This document shows, piece by piece, positions 46,876-60,556 of a stretch of DNA of 64,000 nt; position 1 is the first letter of the stretch, and every line of letters begins with the position of its first letter. The notes beneath the pieces are model-generated. The model ran no database searches and was not told the origin of the DNA. It worked only from the letters and a program-made list of their open reading frames with translations. Made by a program: the position numbers and the translations under genes. Source of the stretch: Cryptomeria japonica (taxonomy: Eukaryota; Streptophyta; Pinopsida; Cupressales; Cupressaceae); assembly GCF_030272615.1 (NCBI RefSeq), contig NW_026728917.1, forward strand, positions 310,001 through 374,000. Direction: 5' to 3'.

Positions 46876-49800
46876 TGGAAGGAAGTGAAGTAGTGAAACA
46901 ACTTCTTACACTAACCTTGAGAGGAGTATAATGCAAAAAATTTTACAGATCCTTATAGCAGTTACAGAAACTTAACACAAATAAACAAAATATCATGCAT
47001 ACCACAACTCACCAACACAATCATTTACATGGGAAAACCCGTTTAGGAGAAAAACCCCACACTCCAAAAGTAGCTCAATAAATTATTCAACAATCAATAA
47101 CAGATTACAATATACTTGCAGAGAAATCTCTTCAGAAGAGAACTACTAATCAAAGACTCAGAGGTAACACAATAGCCGTAAGACTCTTACACACAACCTC
47201 TATCTCACACACCTCATATATAGGAGATACAATATAAGAAAGCATCAAACGGAATTACAAAACCATGGGCTAAAACCACCCAATAAACTAGAGCAGAGGT
47301 TATCCCCATTATAGATGTGTTATGATGTGTCAAAACACACATCAACATGTGTTCCTCCATTATACATCTCATTTATGTGTCCAATGCATTTTATATTTTC
47401 TATTTCAGGAGTCCAAACTTCCGAAGGCCATAACTTGTGAACCGTGTGTCTGATTGACGAACTGTTTGAAGCATCAGAAAGCTAGAGAAATGCTCTATCA
47501 CACCCCTCCAAAATGGAAACTTTAATATTTTCAAAACTAGCTATGATCTTACAACAAATTTTTACCGACGTGCTTATCTAGCGAACTAGAAGCTTTAGGG
47601 ATAATTTCGCACCATTTCATGCTTAAACAAAAACTTACTATAAATAGTAACACATGTAAATTGAAGGTTGAGACACCATGTCCCAACATTCTCTCACTTG
47701 TCGAAGAACTTTCAAGAGCAAAGGGAGTATCAACACAATAATTTAACTACTAGGGGCCATGAGGCCCATAGACTCACAACACCATTTAAACCTCTTTATG
47801 CTCACAGTGTTAGTTAAAGAATCTAGAATATTCATCAAAGTCTCTACCTTAACCAACTTCACCTTACCATCTTCAACCATATCTCTGACAAAATGATACT
47901 AAACATCAATGTGCTTAGTCTGGGCATGAAATGCTGGGTTCTTAGTTAAATGCAGATCACACTCTGACTGTCACAGTAAAGTGTCACTATTTCTTGTTTT
48001 ATTTGAATATTTTAACAAAGTCTCTTAACCCAAATGGATTCTTTACAAGCATGAGTAGCTACCATATACTCTTCTCTTGTAGTGGACAAAGAAACCACAA
48101 CTTGCCGCTTACTCATCCTATTAATTGCACCGCCAAATAAAGTAAATACATAAGCAATGGTGGATCTTCTGCTATCAATATAACCTGCCCAATCTAAATC
48201 CACATATCCATGAATATCAAGGTAAATCACATCTCCAACCAAATTACCATGATAACAAAGAGAATACTTAGAGGTACCCTTCAAATATGTAAAGACTCTT
48301 TTGACTGCATCCCAATGAACTCTATCAGGATTAGAAATATGTTTGGAAAGAACTCCCACTTCTTGGGTAATGTTTGGTCTAGTACAAACCGTTGCATATA
48401 TCAAACTTGCAATTGCACTCTGGTAAGGCACTCTACTCATTTCTTTCATCTCTGATGGAGATGTAGGACAATCTAAAATAGATAATTTCATTCAAACTGT
48501 GAAGGGAACACATAATGGTCTACAATCCTGCATGTTGAACCTCTGTAAAACTGAATTCACATACTTACTCTGCCCTAGCCATAGCTTTATGTTCACTCTA
48601 TCTCTTCTAATTTACATCCCAACAATGTTTTTCGCTGCACCAAGATTATACATTTAAAATTTAGCAGCAAGCTGAGAATTCAATTCTGAAATCATACATT
48701 TTCCTTTACCAATGAATAACATATCATCAACATATAATGCAATGTACAAGAAATGATCACCATTAGATTTATAAAAGACATAGTGATCTGATTTAGAATG
48801 CTCAGATCTTAAAATCAACACATTTGTATTAAATTTTTGGTGCCACATCCCAGGACTCTGTTTGAGGCCATACAATGATTTCTTCAATTTATAGACCAAA
48901 TTACTTTTACCTTTCACCACATAGTGCTCTAGTTGTGTCATATAAATACCTTCCTCTAAATCACCATGAAGGAAAGTAATTTTCACATCCATTTGCTCGA
49001 CCTCTAAATTACAAGAAGTAGTAATAGAAAGCAAAAATCTAATGGATGTCATTTTTACAACAGGAGAAAATATCTCACCATAATCAATACCCTCAACCTA
49101 AGAGTAATCTTTTGTAACCAACCTTACTTTATACTTCTCAATGCTTCCATCTGAACCAATATTTTTCTTGAACACGCATTTGCAACCAACAGGCTTTCGT
49201 CCTTTAGACAATGGTACAAGATCCCATTCATCATTTTTTTTCAAAGCTTTCATTTCTTCTTCCATAGCATTCTTCCAAGATTCTGCATCATTCCTACCTA
49301 ATGCCTCTTCTAAAGAAATAGGTTCATCCACATTAGTATTCAAAACAAAAATACATCTCCAATCATTAGGTGAATACCTTTTAGTTGGTTGTCTATGTCA
49401 TGTACACCTTTGAACAAGCCAAGTTGGAGGTTCTTCCTCATCTTCTAAAGATTCAGATCTAGATGAGCTCTCCTCAACTTCTTTCCTATCAAGTTGACTC
49501 AATTCAACTCTTTTAGGCATAGAAGGGAATTGAATCATATCTTCCTGTTTAGTCTATTATGGTTGCAATGTAGCAAAAGGAGACTTAATTTCTCTAAAAA
49601 TAACACTTTTACTATTAATTACCTTTTATGCAACAAGGTCGCAAAGGTTGTATCCTTTTACACCATAACTATAACTGATGAAGATACATTTCACAACCTT
49701 CTCCTCCAACTTCGTACACTTCTCTTTTGGCACATGAGCATATGCCTCGCAACTAAAACCTCTAAGATGTCTCAAAGAAGGCTTGTGACCTGACCATGCT

Positions 49801-50320
49801 TCCATAGGCATTTTATCAACAAGAGTTGATGTAGTAGACCGTTAATCAAGTAGCAAGCAATGACAATTGCTTCAGCCCAAATTTTTAATTTTAGGCCAGC
49901 ACAACTCAGCATACTCCTAGCCCTCTCCATCAATATCTTGTTCATTTTTTCTGCAACTCCATTCTGTTGTAGAGAATACAGATTTATAATTTTTATGGAA
50001 TCTATCAAAATCATTAGAGAAAATTAACCACCATTATCAATCTTCAAACATTTAATTTTTTTTTCTAGTTTACAATTCGACCATTTCTTTAAATTATTTA
50101 AAACGATTGAAAACTTTAGATTTACTCTTTAGTAAGTATACCCCTGTCCTACTAAAATCATCAAAAAAATAAACATAAGCAAAGAACAAAGCAAGATGCC
50201 ACATTTCTCCTCTTTGTCCATCTTAACACCAATGGATACCAATATGTGAATTATAAACAAAAATTAACTATAAATAGTAACATCATGTAAATGCCAAGTT
50301 GAGACACCATTTTTCCAACA
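46876..50320 (-). mobile_element. Copia element nested in the LINE, copy 2
   Basis: ATTAT duplications at 46871-46875 and 50321-50325. 3' LTR 46876-47688 (T at 47044), RNase H 47718-48491, reverse transcriptase 48618-49343, integrase 49618-50228; all frames as in copy 1. Confidence 0.9.
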
Positions 50321-50325
50321 ATTAT

Positions 50326-50688
50326 ATCCCAAAACTCTTGATAAAATTCTATAGGGAACCCATCTAGGCTAGGGAATTTTCCCCTTCTTCAAGAGAAACA
50401 CAATTTTTCCACTCTCAAGAAGAGAGATAGTTCTAAGGAGATCCTCATTCATTGCATCACTAGTAATGGCAGGAATACTATCAAGCACAAACCCTTCCTA
50501 TACATTGGCCAAAATAGAGTCCTCTTTTAACAATTCTGCAAAAACTCTAATGGCTTCCTCAACAATCTCTTTGTAAGAAGGAATAGGAACTCCCTTAGAG
50601 GAAAGAAGAGAATAAAATGAATTTCCTTGGACCTCTTGCCCTTAACTGAATTGTGAAATAAAACCATTAGGCGTCAAAAATATTGAAA
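50326..50688 (-). pseudogene. LINE reverse transcriptase, N-terminal part, copy 2
   Basis: Counterpart of 21408-21770. Confidence 0.75.
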
Positions 50689-50724
50689 AATAAATTAGTA
50701 TATATAAAATATATAATATAGTTA

Positions 50725-50865
50725 TCAACTGTAAAGAATCCAAAGCTGAAGTAATATACTAAGAACACCATAATAAAATTCATCAATTTTTGTTCCAAGG
50801 CTTACTGCGTCTTTGTACGCGTCAGGATCGATCCCTTTCTTGGCCTCTTCATACTCAGTTGCCAT
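50725..50865 (-). pseudogene. Decayed ankyrin-PGG first exon, copy 2
   Basis: Counterpart of 21807-21947, ATG at 50865. Confidence 0.65.
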
Positions 50866-52192
50866 AGATTTTTTTTTACATTGCTACCTTCAGCGCTATC
50901 AAATATGCTTTATTATAATGTCATCAAATAATTCAACCTACAGTATGATCTATAGCAAATTTCTGTGTTTCAACCTTCAACACTAGTATTATGTCGTGTC
51001 TACAGAGGGAATACCCGTCCAAAAGGCGTGGAAGAAATAAGACTATGAGGAGATTCCATCGACAAGATAAATCTCACGACTGTGACACTGCCAAAATAGT
51101 GGTAATGTGAGTCTCGTTGCCTTCTCATAGAACTTTTTAACCTTTTTTTTTCAAATAGTAGCTACCTGAAGTGACCTTTCACTTTTTTTTTGCTATTCAC
51201 GCTCAGTTGCCATGAAATTTCTTTTCTATTGCCATGAAGTTTTATTTTTCTACTACATTTATACTCTAAAAAATTTGCAGGTTAGTGACGACTCTTAGCT
51301 TTATCTAACCTACCGACCCTTAGATTCAAGATAATTTTTTTTCTAGGGTGATTGATCATTCTGCTAGGCTCTTGACGATAGTCTTGAACATCTGTTTACA
51401 CAATATTAAATAATGTGATTACAAAGTATTATGCTGTGAAATGGATGCGGCTCCACATATTGCAATAATAGACTTTCTTTAAACATAAAGAGAAAAATGG
51501 ACATCAAGTCTAAAAGGCGTGGAAAATATATGACAGAAAGAAGTGTCCATCGTCAACATTAACCCCATGACTACGACCTCGCGAAAGAGTGCCAACACTA
51601 AAGTGATTAATCGTTCTGTTTGTCTATTCGTGGTTAGTTGACATGACATCTTTCTTTCGTCATTTTCTAAGGCTGGTCAAGATGCTTCCTTATAATATCA
51701 GTGAATAATGTGACATAAACTATTCTGTTGTGAAATGGATACGGCTCTACACATTAGAATGCATCCTCACTTTAAAGTAGAAAAATGGGCATAGCTGTTA
51801 AAAAAGACATGAAATGACAATATGACAGAAAGGTGATTCTCTTGAAGAAATTGATTTCATGGCTGTCAGTTTTTGGAAGTGGAGTAAATTGTTTTGAAAA
51901 TGAATAATAGCTTTATTGTATTTAATAAATTAAAAAGAGAACAATATGACATATTTCCAATGTTTTAGTCAGGTTGCATTTATGTTAGGAACAATCAAGG
52001 ACTAACTTCTTTTCTTACAATGAACAATAGTCAAAGAAGCATCAACATTACTCGTAAAACATTTCAGAGTAGTGGAGTAGGCACCTTCAAAGCAGACAAA
52101 TGAACTTTTCTAATCATCACATTATTTTGAAAAGGGAGTCTTGTCATCAAAAGATAGAGAATAAAGAACCACCAAAAGGATAGGACATAAAT
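50866..52192. repeat. Degenerate repeats behind the decayed ankyrin exon, copy 2
   Basis: Counterpart of 21948-23274. Base 51192 is G at the end of a T-run. Confidence 0.4.
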
Positions 52193-54368
52193 TAACATAT
52201 ATATGTTATGTTCGATGCAATGTTGTGATTATTTTGAGGAAATATTTTGATACATGTATCTTATGTACAATGGTGAAATTTTATTTGGAGTTGAAATTAT
52301 TCCCATATCCTTCTATCTACCTATTACACACATTTATTCCCATGAATAGTTACCCAACCTTATATGTGCATGCTGCCATACATTTTGTTTATATTTAAGA
52401 AGTTATGACGCTCACCCTTACAAAAAAATCTCATCTAGTTCTTACTTGTCTAGATCTAATCATTTGATTGTGTAAGATTATTTTTCTAGTCACATGATTG
52501 ACCACAAAATTCGGCACCTAAGCCTCATATTTAAAAATTAATAAATATAATTAATTTTCACCAAATAATCCTTTTTACTTTCACCTAGAGTTGAAAAAAA
52601 AAAGAAGCTTACATCATTAGGTGTTATGAGTTACAATTTAATGAAATTTAGTTTTATTTATTCCATATTTGTCATCTTTCAAGAATCCTCTCTCATTGTC
52701 TAGTATTAAAGTAGAATAAATAGTGAAACATTTAGATTTAATAAATGAAAAAGAATAACAAACTTGTAATTGATAGCCCTTGCTTGCTATCATCAATATT
52801 TGTACATTTTCTAGGGATTTAATTAAGGAAATTTATCTCTTAAAGACATAATAAAGATCATTCAAGTTATTTCAAACTATTGATAGTCTCGAGATGTTTA
52901 AGAAGATAAGACTAGATTGAGTTTCACCTAGAGGGAAGCAAAATGTTTGTCAAGCCATAAGAATATAAAGATTTCATGATCACAAATTCGACCCATAATT
53001 CTAATCTTTAACTTTATAGAACAAAGGATTAATATAGAATTTGAGACCATATTTATGAAGAGAGATTGCCTTTCTAAATTACAAAGATAAAATAATCTAG
53101 AATCTTCATTAGAAATCAAAATTAGTTAATCAAAATATTACATACCCTTATTCATGATATGTATTTCTAAATATAATAGATATAGTTATCAATTTTCTAT
53201 TACCCACCTATCTTTAATTAATTCAAACTAAGGGGACATTTTGATAAGTAATGTTCTCTTTTGTTCTCAAATTTCACTTGTAAGATACAAGCTACCAATG
53301 GGACATTTGTTTTTCTATTTTGTAGGTTCTCATGATGAGAGCATGTTGAAAGTATATAGTTAAATTATTATTTAAGTTATCATGTCTTAATAGGGTTGAT
53401 TACTTATATGGACACATCAACTTCATATAATCTATATCTAATTAGATATCAAATTTACATGAACATTTTTGAGTGCTATAATATTTTTGATGCATGATCA
53501 ATTAGGATTCAGACACAATTCAATGTAACGGAAAATATAATTATGAAACTAGCATATATATGTTATTTTCTATGCAATATTGTGAATATTTTTAGGAAAT
53601 GCTTGGATACATATATCTTATGAACAATACTGCAATATTGTATGGAATTTTGACTATTCTCCTATCCTTAGGTATATTAATATACATATGCATTCCCATG
53701 AATAGTTACCTAATTTTATATGCGCACACTACCATACATTATACTTATCTAAGAAGTTATGACACTTATCCACACACGAACTCTCATCTAGTTCTTTTTT
53801 CCTTAGATCTAGTCATTTGATTGTCTAGGATCATTTCTATAGTCACATGATTGACCACATAATTACACACCTTAGCCTCATATTTAAACAAAAATAAATA
53901 AATAAATTACCAACTAATGCTCTTTACCTTCCCCATCTAGAGTTGCAAAAGTACAAGCTTGGATGATCAGATGTTTTGTGTTACTGTGTTACCTATTAAT
54001 TTTTATGTTTACAAATGATTTTTGTTGGATTTTTTGGTTTCATATTTATAAATGTAAATTTAGGTTAGTCAAATGTTCATATTTCTTACTTAGTTGAGCA
54101 ATCTCCTATTTTATTCGTAAAAGTTCACTTGTGAGATGGAAGCTATTCATGGAATATTTTTCTTCTATCTTTTAGGCTCTCATAAGGAATGCATTTTTAA
54201 TGATGTACTTGTATGATCATGTCTAGATAAGGTCCCTTACTTTATATGGACCCACCCTCTTTTGTAATGAAGAGAGATTGCATTTCCAAATACAAAGGCA
54301 AAATAATCTATCCATTCATCAAGAACCCACAATCTTCAATCAAAAGACTAAACACCCTTATACACTTT
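52193..54368. repeat. Diverged about 1-kb repeat pair, copy 2
   Basis: Counterpart of 23275-25450. Confidence 0.5.
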
Positions 54369-54647
54369 ATTTGTTTTCAAGAATCATAAATATAATCATT
54401 TAAATATAAAAATAATTTACAAAAATATTATTGACAGTAAATCTAACATTCAACTTGAAGCATACACATATCAAATCAGCTCTAAGCACGCAAGTATCTG
54501 ATTTGAACACAGATGTAGATACTTTGTACACTTCTAATAATATGAAAACATTTAATATTATAAGACATAGTTGAATACGATCAAAGTCATGTAGAAATAA
54601 GAAGCTGCAACACTGTATCAGACTTGCAAAAGCAACTTTCCCAAACC
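54369..54647. other. 3' flank of the ankyrin-PGG gene, copy 2
   Basis: Counterpart of 25451-25729. Confidence 0.4.
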
Positions 54648-57307
54648 TTATTTATCGTTCTCATTGCTATGGTAGTATAGGATAGCAAGCCACTTGGTTT
54701 TGGACCGGCGCACCAAGTCCAAAAGCCCCCATCTTTCTAATTTTATCCACACGTATTCCCCCAGACGGTCAGAAAGAAAAGGAAGTAGACCGTTCAGGTG
54801 GTTAAACCTAGCCTTCTTCACTGTAAACTTTGCAGCCATGTAGAAAAAAGTGAAATTACCACAGAAGCAGATGATCAAGCACGCCCCAAGAATGAACCAA
54901 GCCAGCTCGGGATTCATGTTGGAAAGCATGGCATACACTGCAAGCATGAAGCCATAGGCCGTAAAGGCAAACGTGGCACAAACCAATAGGTTGGTAATAC
55001 AGAGGAACAATACCTTATTTCCCGTGGTAATAGGTGTACTCATCTGCCACATCAGCACCACTAAGAGCGACAGAAAGAATGCCACACAATCAAAGATGAG
55101 AAAAACCTTGAAGGAGGCCAACGGAAGCAGAATCGGCGAACCTAAACTCTTGTCTGAGCCAGTTCCAGGCGCAGGCGCAGGCGAAATTCCCGATCCCTTT
55201 GAGTCCCCATTTCCATTCCCATCGTCCGTCACGAAACTGCCCGGAGCAGTGAAAGCTGCCGTAAATGACATTGTCGCTAATAGAACTGCCACCACTAGTT
55301 CTGTGTTGCGCCTGTCCTCATATGTTTTGTCCACCATCTCAACAGCAACCTCATGTTTCTCTGCACTCACCTTTGGAGCGCTGTACAAGAATGGCTTGCG
55401 ATTGGAAGGATAACTGGCCAGAACTGAAATTATCTTGTCAGATTCGTGATAGTGCGTGTTCTCTCTCACGATATCAAAGGCCGTTAAGCCTGCCTTGTTG
55501 ACAGCAAACTTGTTTATCCCCGCTATACAAAGCAACGACTTCACCATCTGAAAAATGCAAACTCAAATAAGTTCATAAAAATTAAATGATCTATTGGAAC
55601 TAACTATGCATAAAGATTTCTTCTACGGAAGTTCTTGCCGTGATGATTTTAATTTCTGTCTTCAGTAGAAATACTTTCAGTAATTTGACTCTATATATAG
55701 ACGAGATTAGATTAAGAATCTACACAAACCCAAAACTTATATAGCTGTACACAGTAATTGGTTGAAAGAACAAACTTCAGCAGTGACAAACAGAGGTTTG
55801 TATAAAAAGAGACTTACATTCAAGTCTTTTTTCTTTGCTGCAATATGCAGTGGTGTGTCTCCTTCACTTATCCTCGAAAAAGGAGATTTCATTTCACCCG
55901 CATCTGTGTTTCCTCCACTTTTCACGGGCTCATCTTTTGGATCTTTCTTTTCAGCCGGATCTGTCTTTCCTCCACTTCGCAGAGGCTCTTCATGTGGAGG
56001 TTTGTCAAGTCCCTTGTTGACCAAGTATGATAAGCCTACCTCTTCGTTCAGGTAATCAACAATTCGCACTTGCCTAACTAGGGCAGCTAAGTGCAGAACG
56101 TTCATTCCACAACTATTCCGTATTTCGACAGCGTCTGGCCTCTCATTTATCAACTCTTGTACTGCTTCCAGATGACCCAATTTCGCTGCCACACAGATGG
56201 GAGTTTCTTGGCTGTCATTAACCCAATAACACAGTTCGGCCTCAAATTTTATTAACTTCTTTATTATATGCACGTAGTTTCTTTCAACAGCTATATGCAG
56301 AGCTGTGTTGCCAAGTTCGTCCTTACGTTGGATTAACTGCTTCGCATCTGATAAATTTAGTATATGATCAACTAGATCTGTAAAAGAAGCATCCAAAATC
56401 ATTGCCTTAAGTTAGATAAGATGTTCTTCAAGAAGGGCCAAGGGTAAGAGAATGCCTAATTTACCTTTGTTGAAGCGATACAGACCTCAACTAATATAAC
56501 AACATAAATACAGAATTCAACTAAATACACGAAGAAGTAAAGAAGAACTCATTGGTTATCAACTGTAAACGAACAGAAGCTGAAGTAAAATAGAAACAAC
56601 ATAATCAAACGACTTGAAAAAATAGAAAGAACTGAAACATGATAGACAATCATCCTCGTGTTATTTAAGATAAAGAAAAAATTGGGGACAAAATGATATT
56701 TGTCTTGAACCGTTAAATTAGGAGATGCTTAGCAGATACTTTTACAAACTTATAGGCAAAGAAATCCTAAAATCGAAATAAAATAACCTGAATCTCCTCT
56801 GTTTACTGCAACAGATAAACAGTTCCTCTTGTGCACCGTACTTTCGAGTAAGCTCGACGGAGATGCGTCAAATATTGCCTTCACTGTCTCTAAATTGCCG
56901 CTTTCGTAGGCTTTGAACAAAGCTGTTTCATCAAGCTTATTGCGGAGATCCACACCACTTTCTGGTTGTTGGAGTAGAATCTTCACAACGTTGGAGAAAC
57001 CTCCCTGCGCAGCCAAGTGTAACGCAGTATCCTTTTCGGCATTGGTAGCATTCACAAGCAGAGGCTTCACTTCGGGATCGGTTTCCTTCAGAAGTTGACG
57101 ATTGAGTTGCAGGAGCTGTTGAATGAAGTGTAGATTTCCTACACTAGCAGCCAAATGGAGAAGAGTATTTTCCCCTCCAGGTGTAATATTGTTGAGAGCT
57201 GCTTTAAGTTGGGAACTCAGTTGTTGATCGATCCTTAAACGCGTTACCGCAGCTTTGAAGGCGTCAGGATCGATCCTTCCGCCGAGTTGTTGACCCTCAG
57301 TGGCCAT
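54648..57307 (-). CDS. Ankyrin-repeat, PGG-domain membrane protein, three exons, copy 2
   Basis: Exons 57307-56788, 56377-55818 and 55547-54648, with the same GT..AG junctions as copy 1. All three exon translations are identical to those of copy 1, giving the same 659-residue protein. No base difference from copy 1 was seen in exons or introns, so reads or transcripts could not tell the two copies apart. Confidence 0.92.
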
Positions 57308-57839
57308 GCTAAATATCTGCCGTTACAGCCTTCAACACCAAGGCACGCTTCTTTGTAATAGGATTGAATAATACTACATTCAGTATTATGCCAGAAACTA
57401 CATAATAGAATATGTGGTCTCAGTTTTTCCACAAGGGAAACATTAAAAATACAAGTATCCACATCTTACACTTCAGGGTTTCCACAACTTTAGTTGGAAT
57501 CTCACTTTTTCTTTCGTTGGAACAGATACAACATTTTGACCTTGACTGGGTGCAAATAACCAGTGTTAATTAGCTTTGATTGGGTGCCAAGTAATTACTC
57601 TAGTTTGGTGCGAATAATATGACTATGGGGTGTTCTGCTAGAACATTATTTTTTTAATACTTGAAGTGATCCTACACGTCAAAATTACTACAACTTTTTC
57701 ATAGTTGGAATGTCTATTTTTCTTAGATGAAAGTGTACATTGAAATCAAATACAAATTTTTTTTATCATTTATAATTTAATAATTTATTCTATGTGAAAT
57801 ATGTACACATTTTATTTAATGTTGAGTTTATTTCAGTGG
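57308..57839. other. 5' flank of the ankyrin-PGG gene, copy 2
   Basis: Counterpart of 28390-28921; runs into unit 3 at 57840 in exactly the same way as unit 1 runs into unit 2. Confidence 0.4.
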
Positions 57840-58031
57840 ATTAGATAATTATTTAATATAGTTATATTTCAATAAACGATATAACTGTTGTTTAAATTAA
57901 TTTCTTTCTTTTCATTCTATCATTCTTATTCAATTACATATATTTTCATACATTGCACATTATGTTGTCTTTATTTACACACATTTTTATACATGTACCA
58001 TTTACTATAACCGATGCACTGCAAAATAGGA

Positions 58032-59579
58032 TGTTAGGAACACAAACAAAAGACTCAAGAATCAACTGTTAGTGTTAGTATCATAAACGAAATACGATCC
58101 TAAGCAAGCATATGAAGAGAGATCAAACATTTAATGGAAAGTATGCAAAAACAAAAGAAAGACACAAGACCCTTCCAAATGCTTGCCAACATGTTCATAG
58201 TAGCTTCTCCCTTGTTCCTCTCCTCTCCAAGTTCCACATGAGTGTAGCCCTTAGCTCTTTGCACTACTATGGAAGTCTTATGGAGATTCAAGATTTATGA
58301 AAAATGATTTAAAATATGCAAATGCAAGCGAAATATGAGAAAGCCTAATTAAGCTATCTTGGTTTTAACCAAAATAACAATGTAGATTAGATGACTCCTA
58401 AAATGATCTCTTAAATTTCACTATAGATTAGATGCATACAAGATTTCTGGATCTGAATTATGAAGGAATGGGCTCTATTTATAGGAAAAATAGGGCAATG
58501 GATGGTTGAGATTAAGTAATCTCAACAAGGGTCAAGATAGAAAGATTTATGATCCATGTGAGGGCTTTCAACCCAATCCCAGGATGACAAATGCCAACAT
58601 GAGATGGCTTGAGAGGAGAGGGAAGAAGCATTAAATGCTTGAAATGACATGAAGGTTAGGTTAGGAGTTAAGGTTAAGCTTGAGTTGAATGAATAAAGTC
58701 GCTATCCAATGAATAATGCCTTTATCCAATGGCTAAACTCTTGTACAAGAGTTAGTGGGTGAGTTGAGTTAACCATTAATGCTTGAAGAGACCCATGAGT
58801 CAAAAGGATGGTTAAGTTAGAGGAAAGTCTCTAACCATGTGGGTGAGTTGAGTTAAGCATTAATGGTCATGTAAGAGCCATTAATGGTTTGGAATACTTT
58901 AGGCGTTAACCTGTTGAATACATAAAGCCTTTAATGCTTTTCAAAGACTTTGAGGCTTTGAGAAGTGACTTCAAGTTGCCTAGGAATGTGACAATATTTA
59001 GGAAATGGATTAGGCAAATTAGGAATGGTTTAGAAGAATTTAGAAAGTGGTTAGAATTGTCTAGAAGGGGATTTAAGATGTAAGTGGGTTTGGTGGGTGA
59101 GGGAAAATAGGATTTTAATTAAAATAAAATTCATTTATTTCAACTAAATAGGTGCAACTTGCATTTGTAGGAGAATGCAAGTGGGGGGAGGGGGGGAGTA
59201 GTTTAAGGATTTAAATAAATATTTTATTATTTATTTAAAAGAGGAAAGAGGGTTAAATTCAATAAATATGTTTTATTCATTTAATTCCTTAAGAATGTAG
59301 CTTAATTAATATTTAAATAAATTGAATAATTTATTTAATTAATAGGAGAAGAGGCTGAGGATGAATTAATTAAATTTTAATTTAATTAACTGATTATTAA
59401 TAGTTAAATAATCAAATAAATAGTAAATATTCATTTAATTAAATGGACAGATTTATGTGACTACTTTTGCCCCTCTTTGAGACGGTGCGGTTTATCACAT
59501 CGTTTCAAAGAAAGAAAAATAGGTGTGAAGAAATATGCCCCATAAATGTTAATTTAGTGGGTGCTATGTCCCCTCGACA
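58032..59579 (-). mobile_element. LTR-like block, copy 3
   Basis: Third copy, TATAAATAG at 58476-58484 (minus). Confidence 0.4.
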
Positions 59580-59883
59580 GATGGGCTAAAAAATTTCAAA
59601 AAATCGGGTGATCTCTCGAAAAAGAACAAGAAGTTGAGGGGAGGTAGAATACAAGAAATTAGCAATAACGGTGAAATGATGGGAGAAAAATGGGGGTAAA
59701 ATGAGGAAATGAGAGACGTTGGAAGTTTAGAGGGACCACAACAGTAAGCGGGGTGAATTAGGGTTAGGGCTGGATGGTATATATGGGGGGGAAGGGGAAA
59801 AAATAGGCTCATTTGCACCTATCTCCTTGGCAGTTTAGAGCTCTGATAGGGAATTTTTGGTGAAGGAGTGAGCAACGATCATC

Positions 59884-59970
59884 ATGCCTATGCCTATAGA
59901 AGATCACCGGCTAGAGTGGATCTGTCGATTCCAACAGCCAGACAACTACAAACCAGCTATACACAAATTT
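59884..59970 (+). pseudogene. Possible PMD first exon, copy 3
   Basis: Same frame as at 2045. Confidence 0.3.
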
Positions 59971-60033
59971 TGAATTTTGTGTTTTGTGCATTTTTGGCAT
60001 GTTTTTTCAGGCATCAAAGTCCAATCAAGATAA

Positions 60034-60319
60034 TAGCGCTAAAACCATGTTTTAATGCTATTGTCGCCTAGAATAGCACTATTATGCCGCAATGGTGCTA
60101 TTGTATAGTAGTTGTAGCGCTTGTGTTAGGTTTAGTGCTTTCATTACATAGTAGTAGTGGTATTGTAGTATTAGCACGTTTGTATGTTTGTTGTAGTGCT
60201 GTTGTTATTGAATAGCATTGTTGTGTAGTTAATTTAGCGTGTTTGATTGTTTAGCACTTTTGTGCACAAATTGTGGCGCTATTGTGAGCAGAATAGCACT
60301 ATTGTGATAAAAATTCCCC
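60034..60319. repeat. AGCGCTATTGT degenerate repeat, copy 3
   Basis: Same length and order as in units 1 and 2. Confidence 0.55.
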
Positions 60320-60556
60320 AGTGTTAGAGAACATAGCCTGATGTCTCAGTTGATTGTTTGATTGGTTGTTTTGGTGAATTATAGCAGCCCCCTTGAGACT
60401 AGGTCATTATGATAAATGTCTGTTGTAGTCTAGGATTGCCATAATCGATTACCTATTGAGACCCGAAGATACTTGATCAAAGTATCTGTTGATAGTCTAG
60501 GTTGAAAACTTAAGAAAGTTTGTACCAAAACAACTAATGTTTGTTGATGTGTGTAG

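Larger units (their letters stand above)
28922..57839. repeat. Tandem array unit 2 (28,918 bp)
   Basis: Second full copy. Differences from unit 1 seen by eye: 33787 C (4866 G), 37005 C (8084 T), 40424 T (11503 G), 45665 T (16747 C), 47044 T (18126 C), 51192 G (22274 T), and one AGG fewer before the AG tract. All predicted ankyrin-gene exons are identical in both copies. The list comes from reading, not from a computed alignment, so it is a minimum. Confidence 0.97.
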
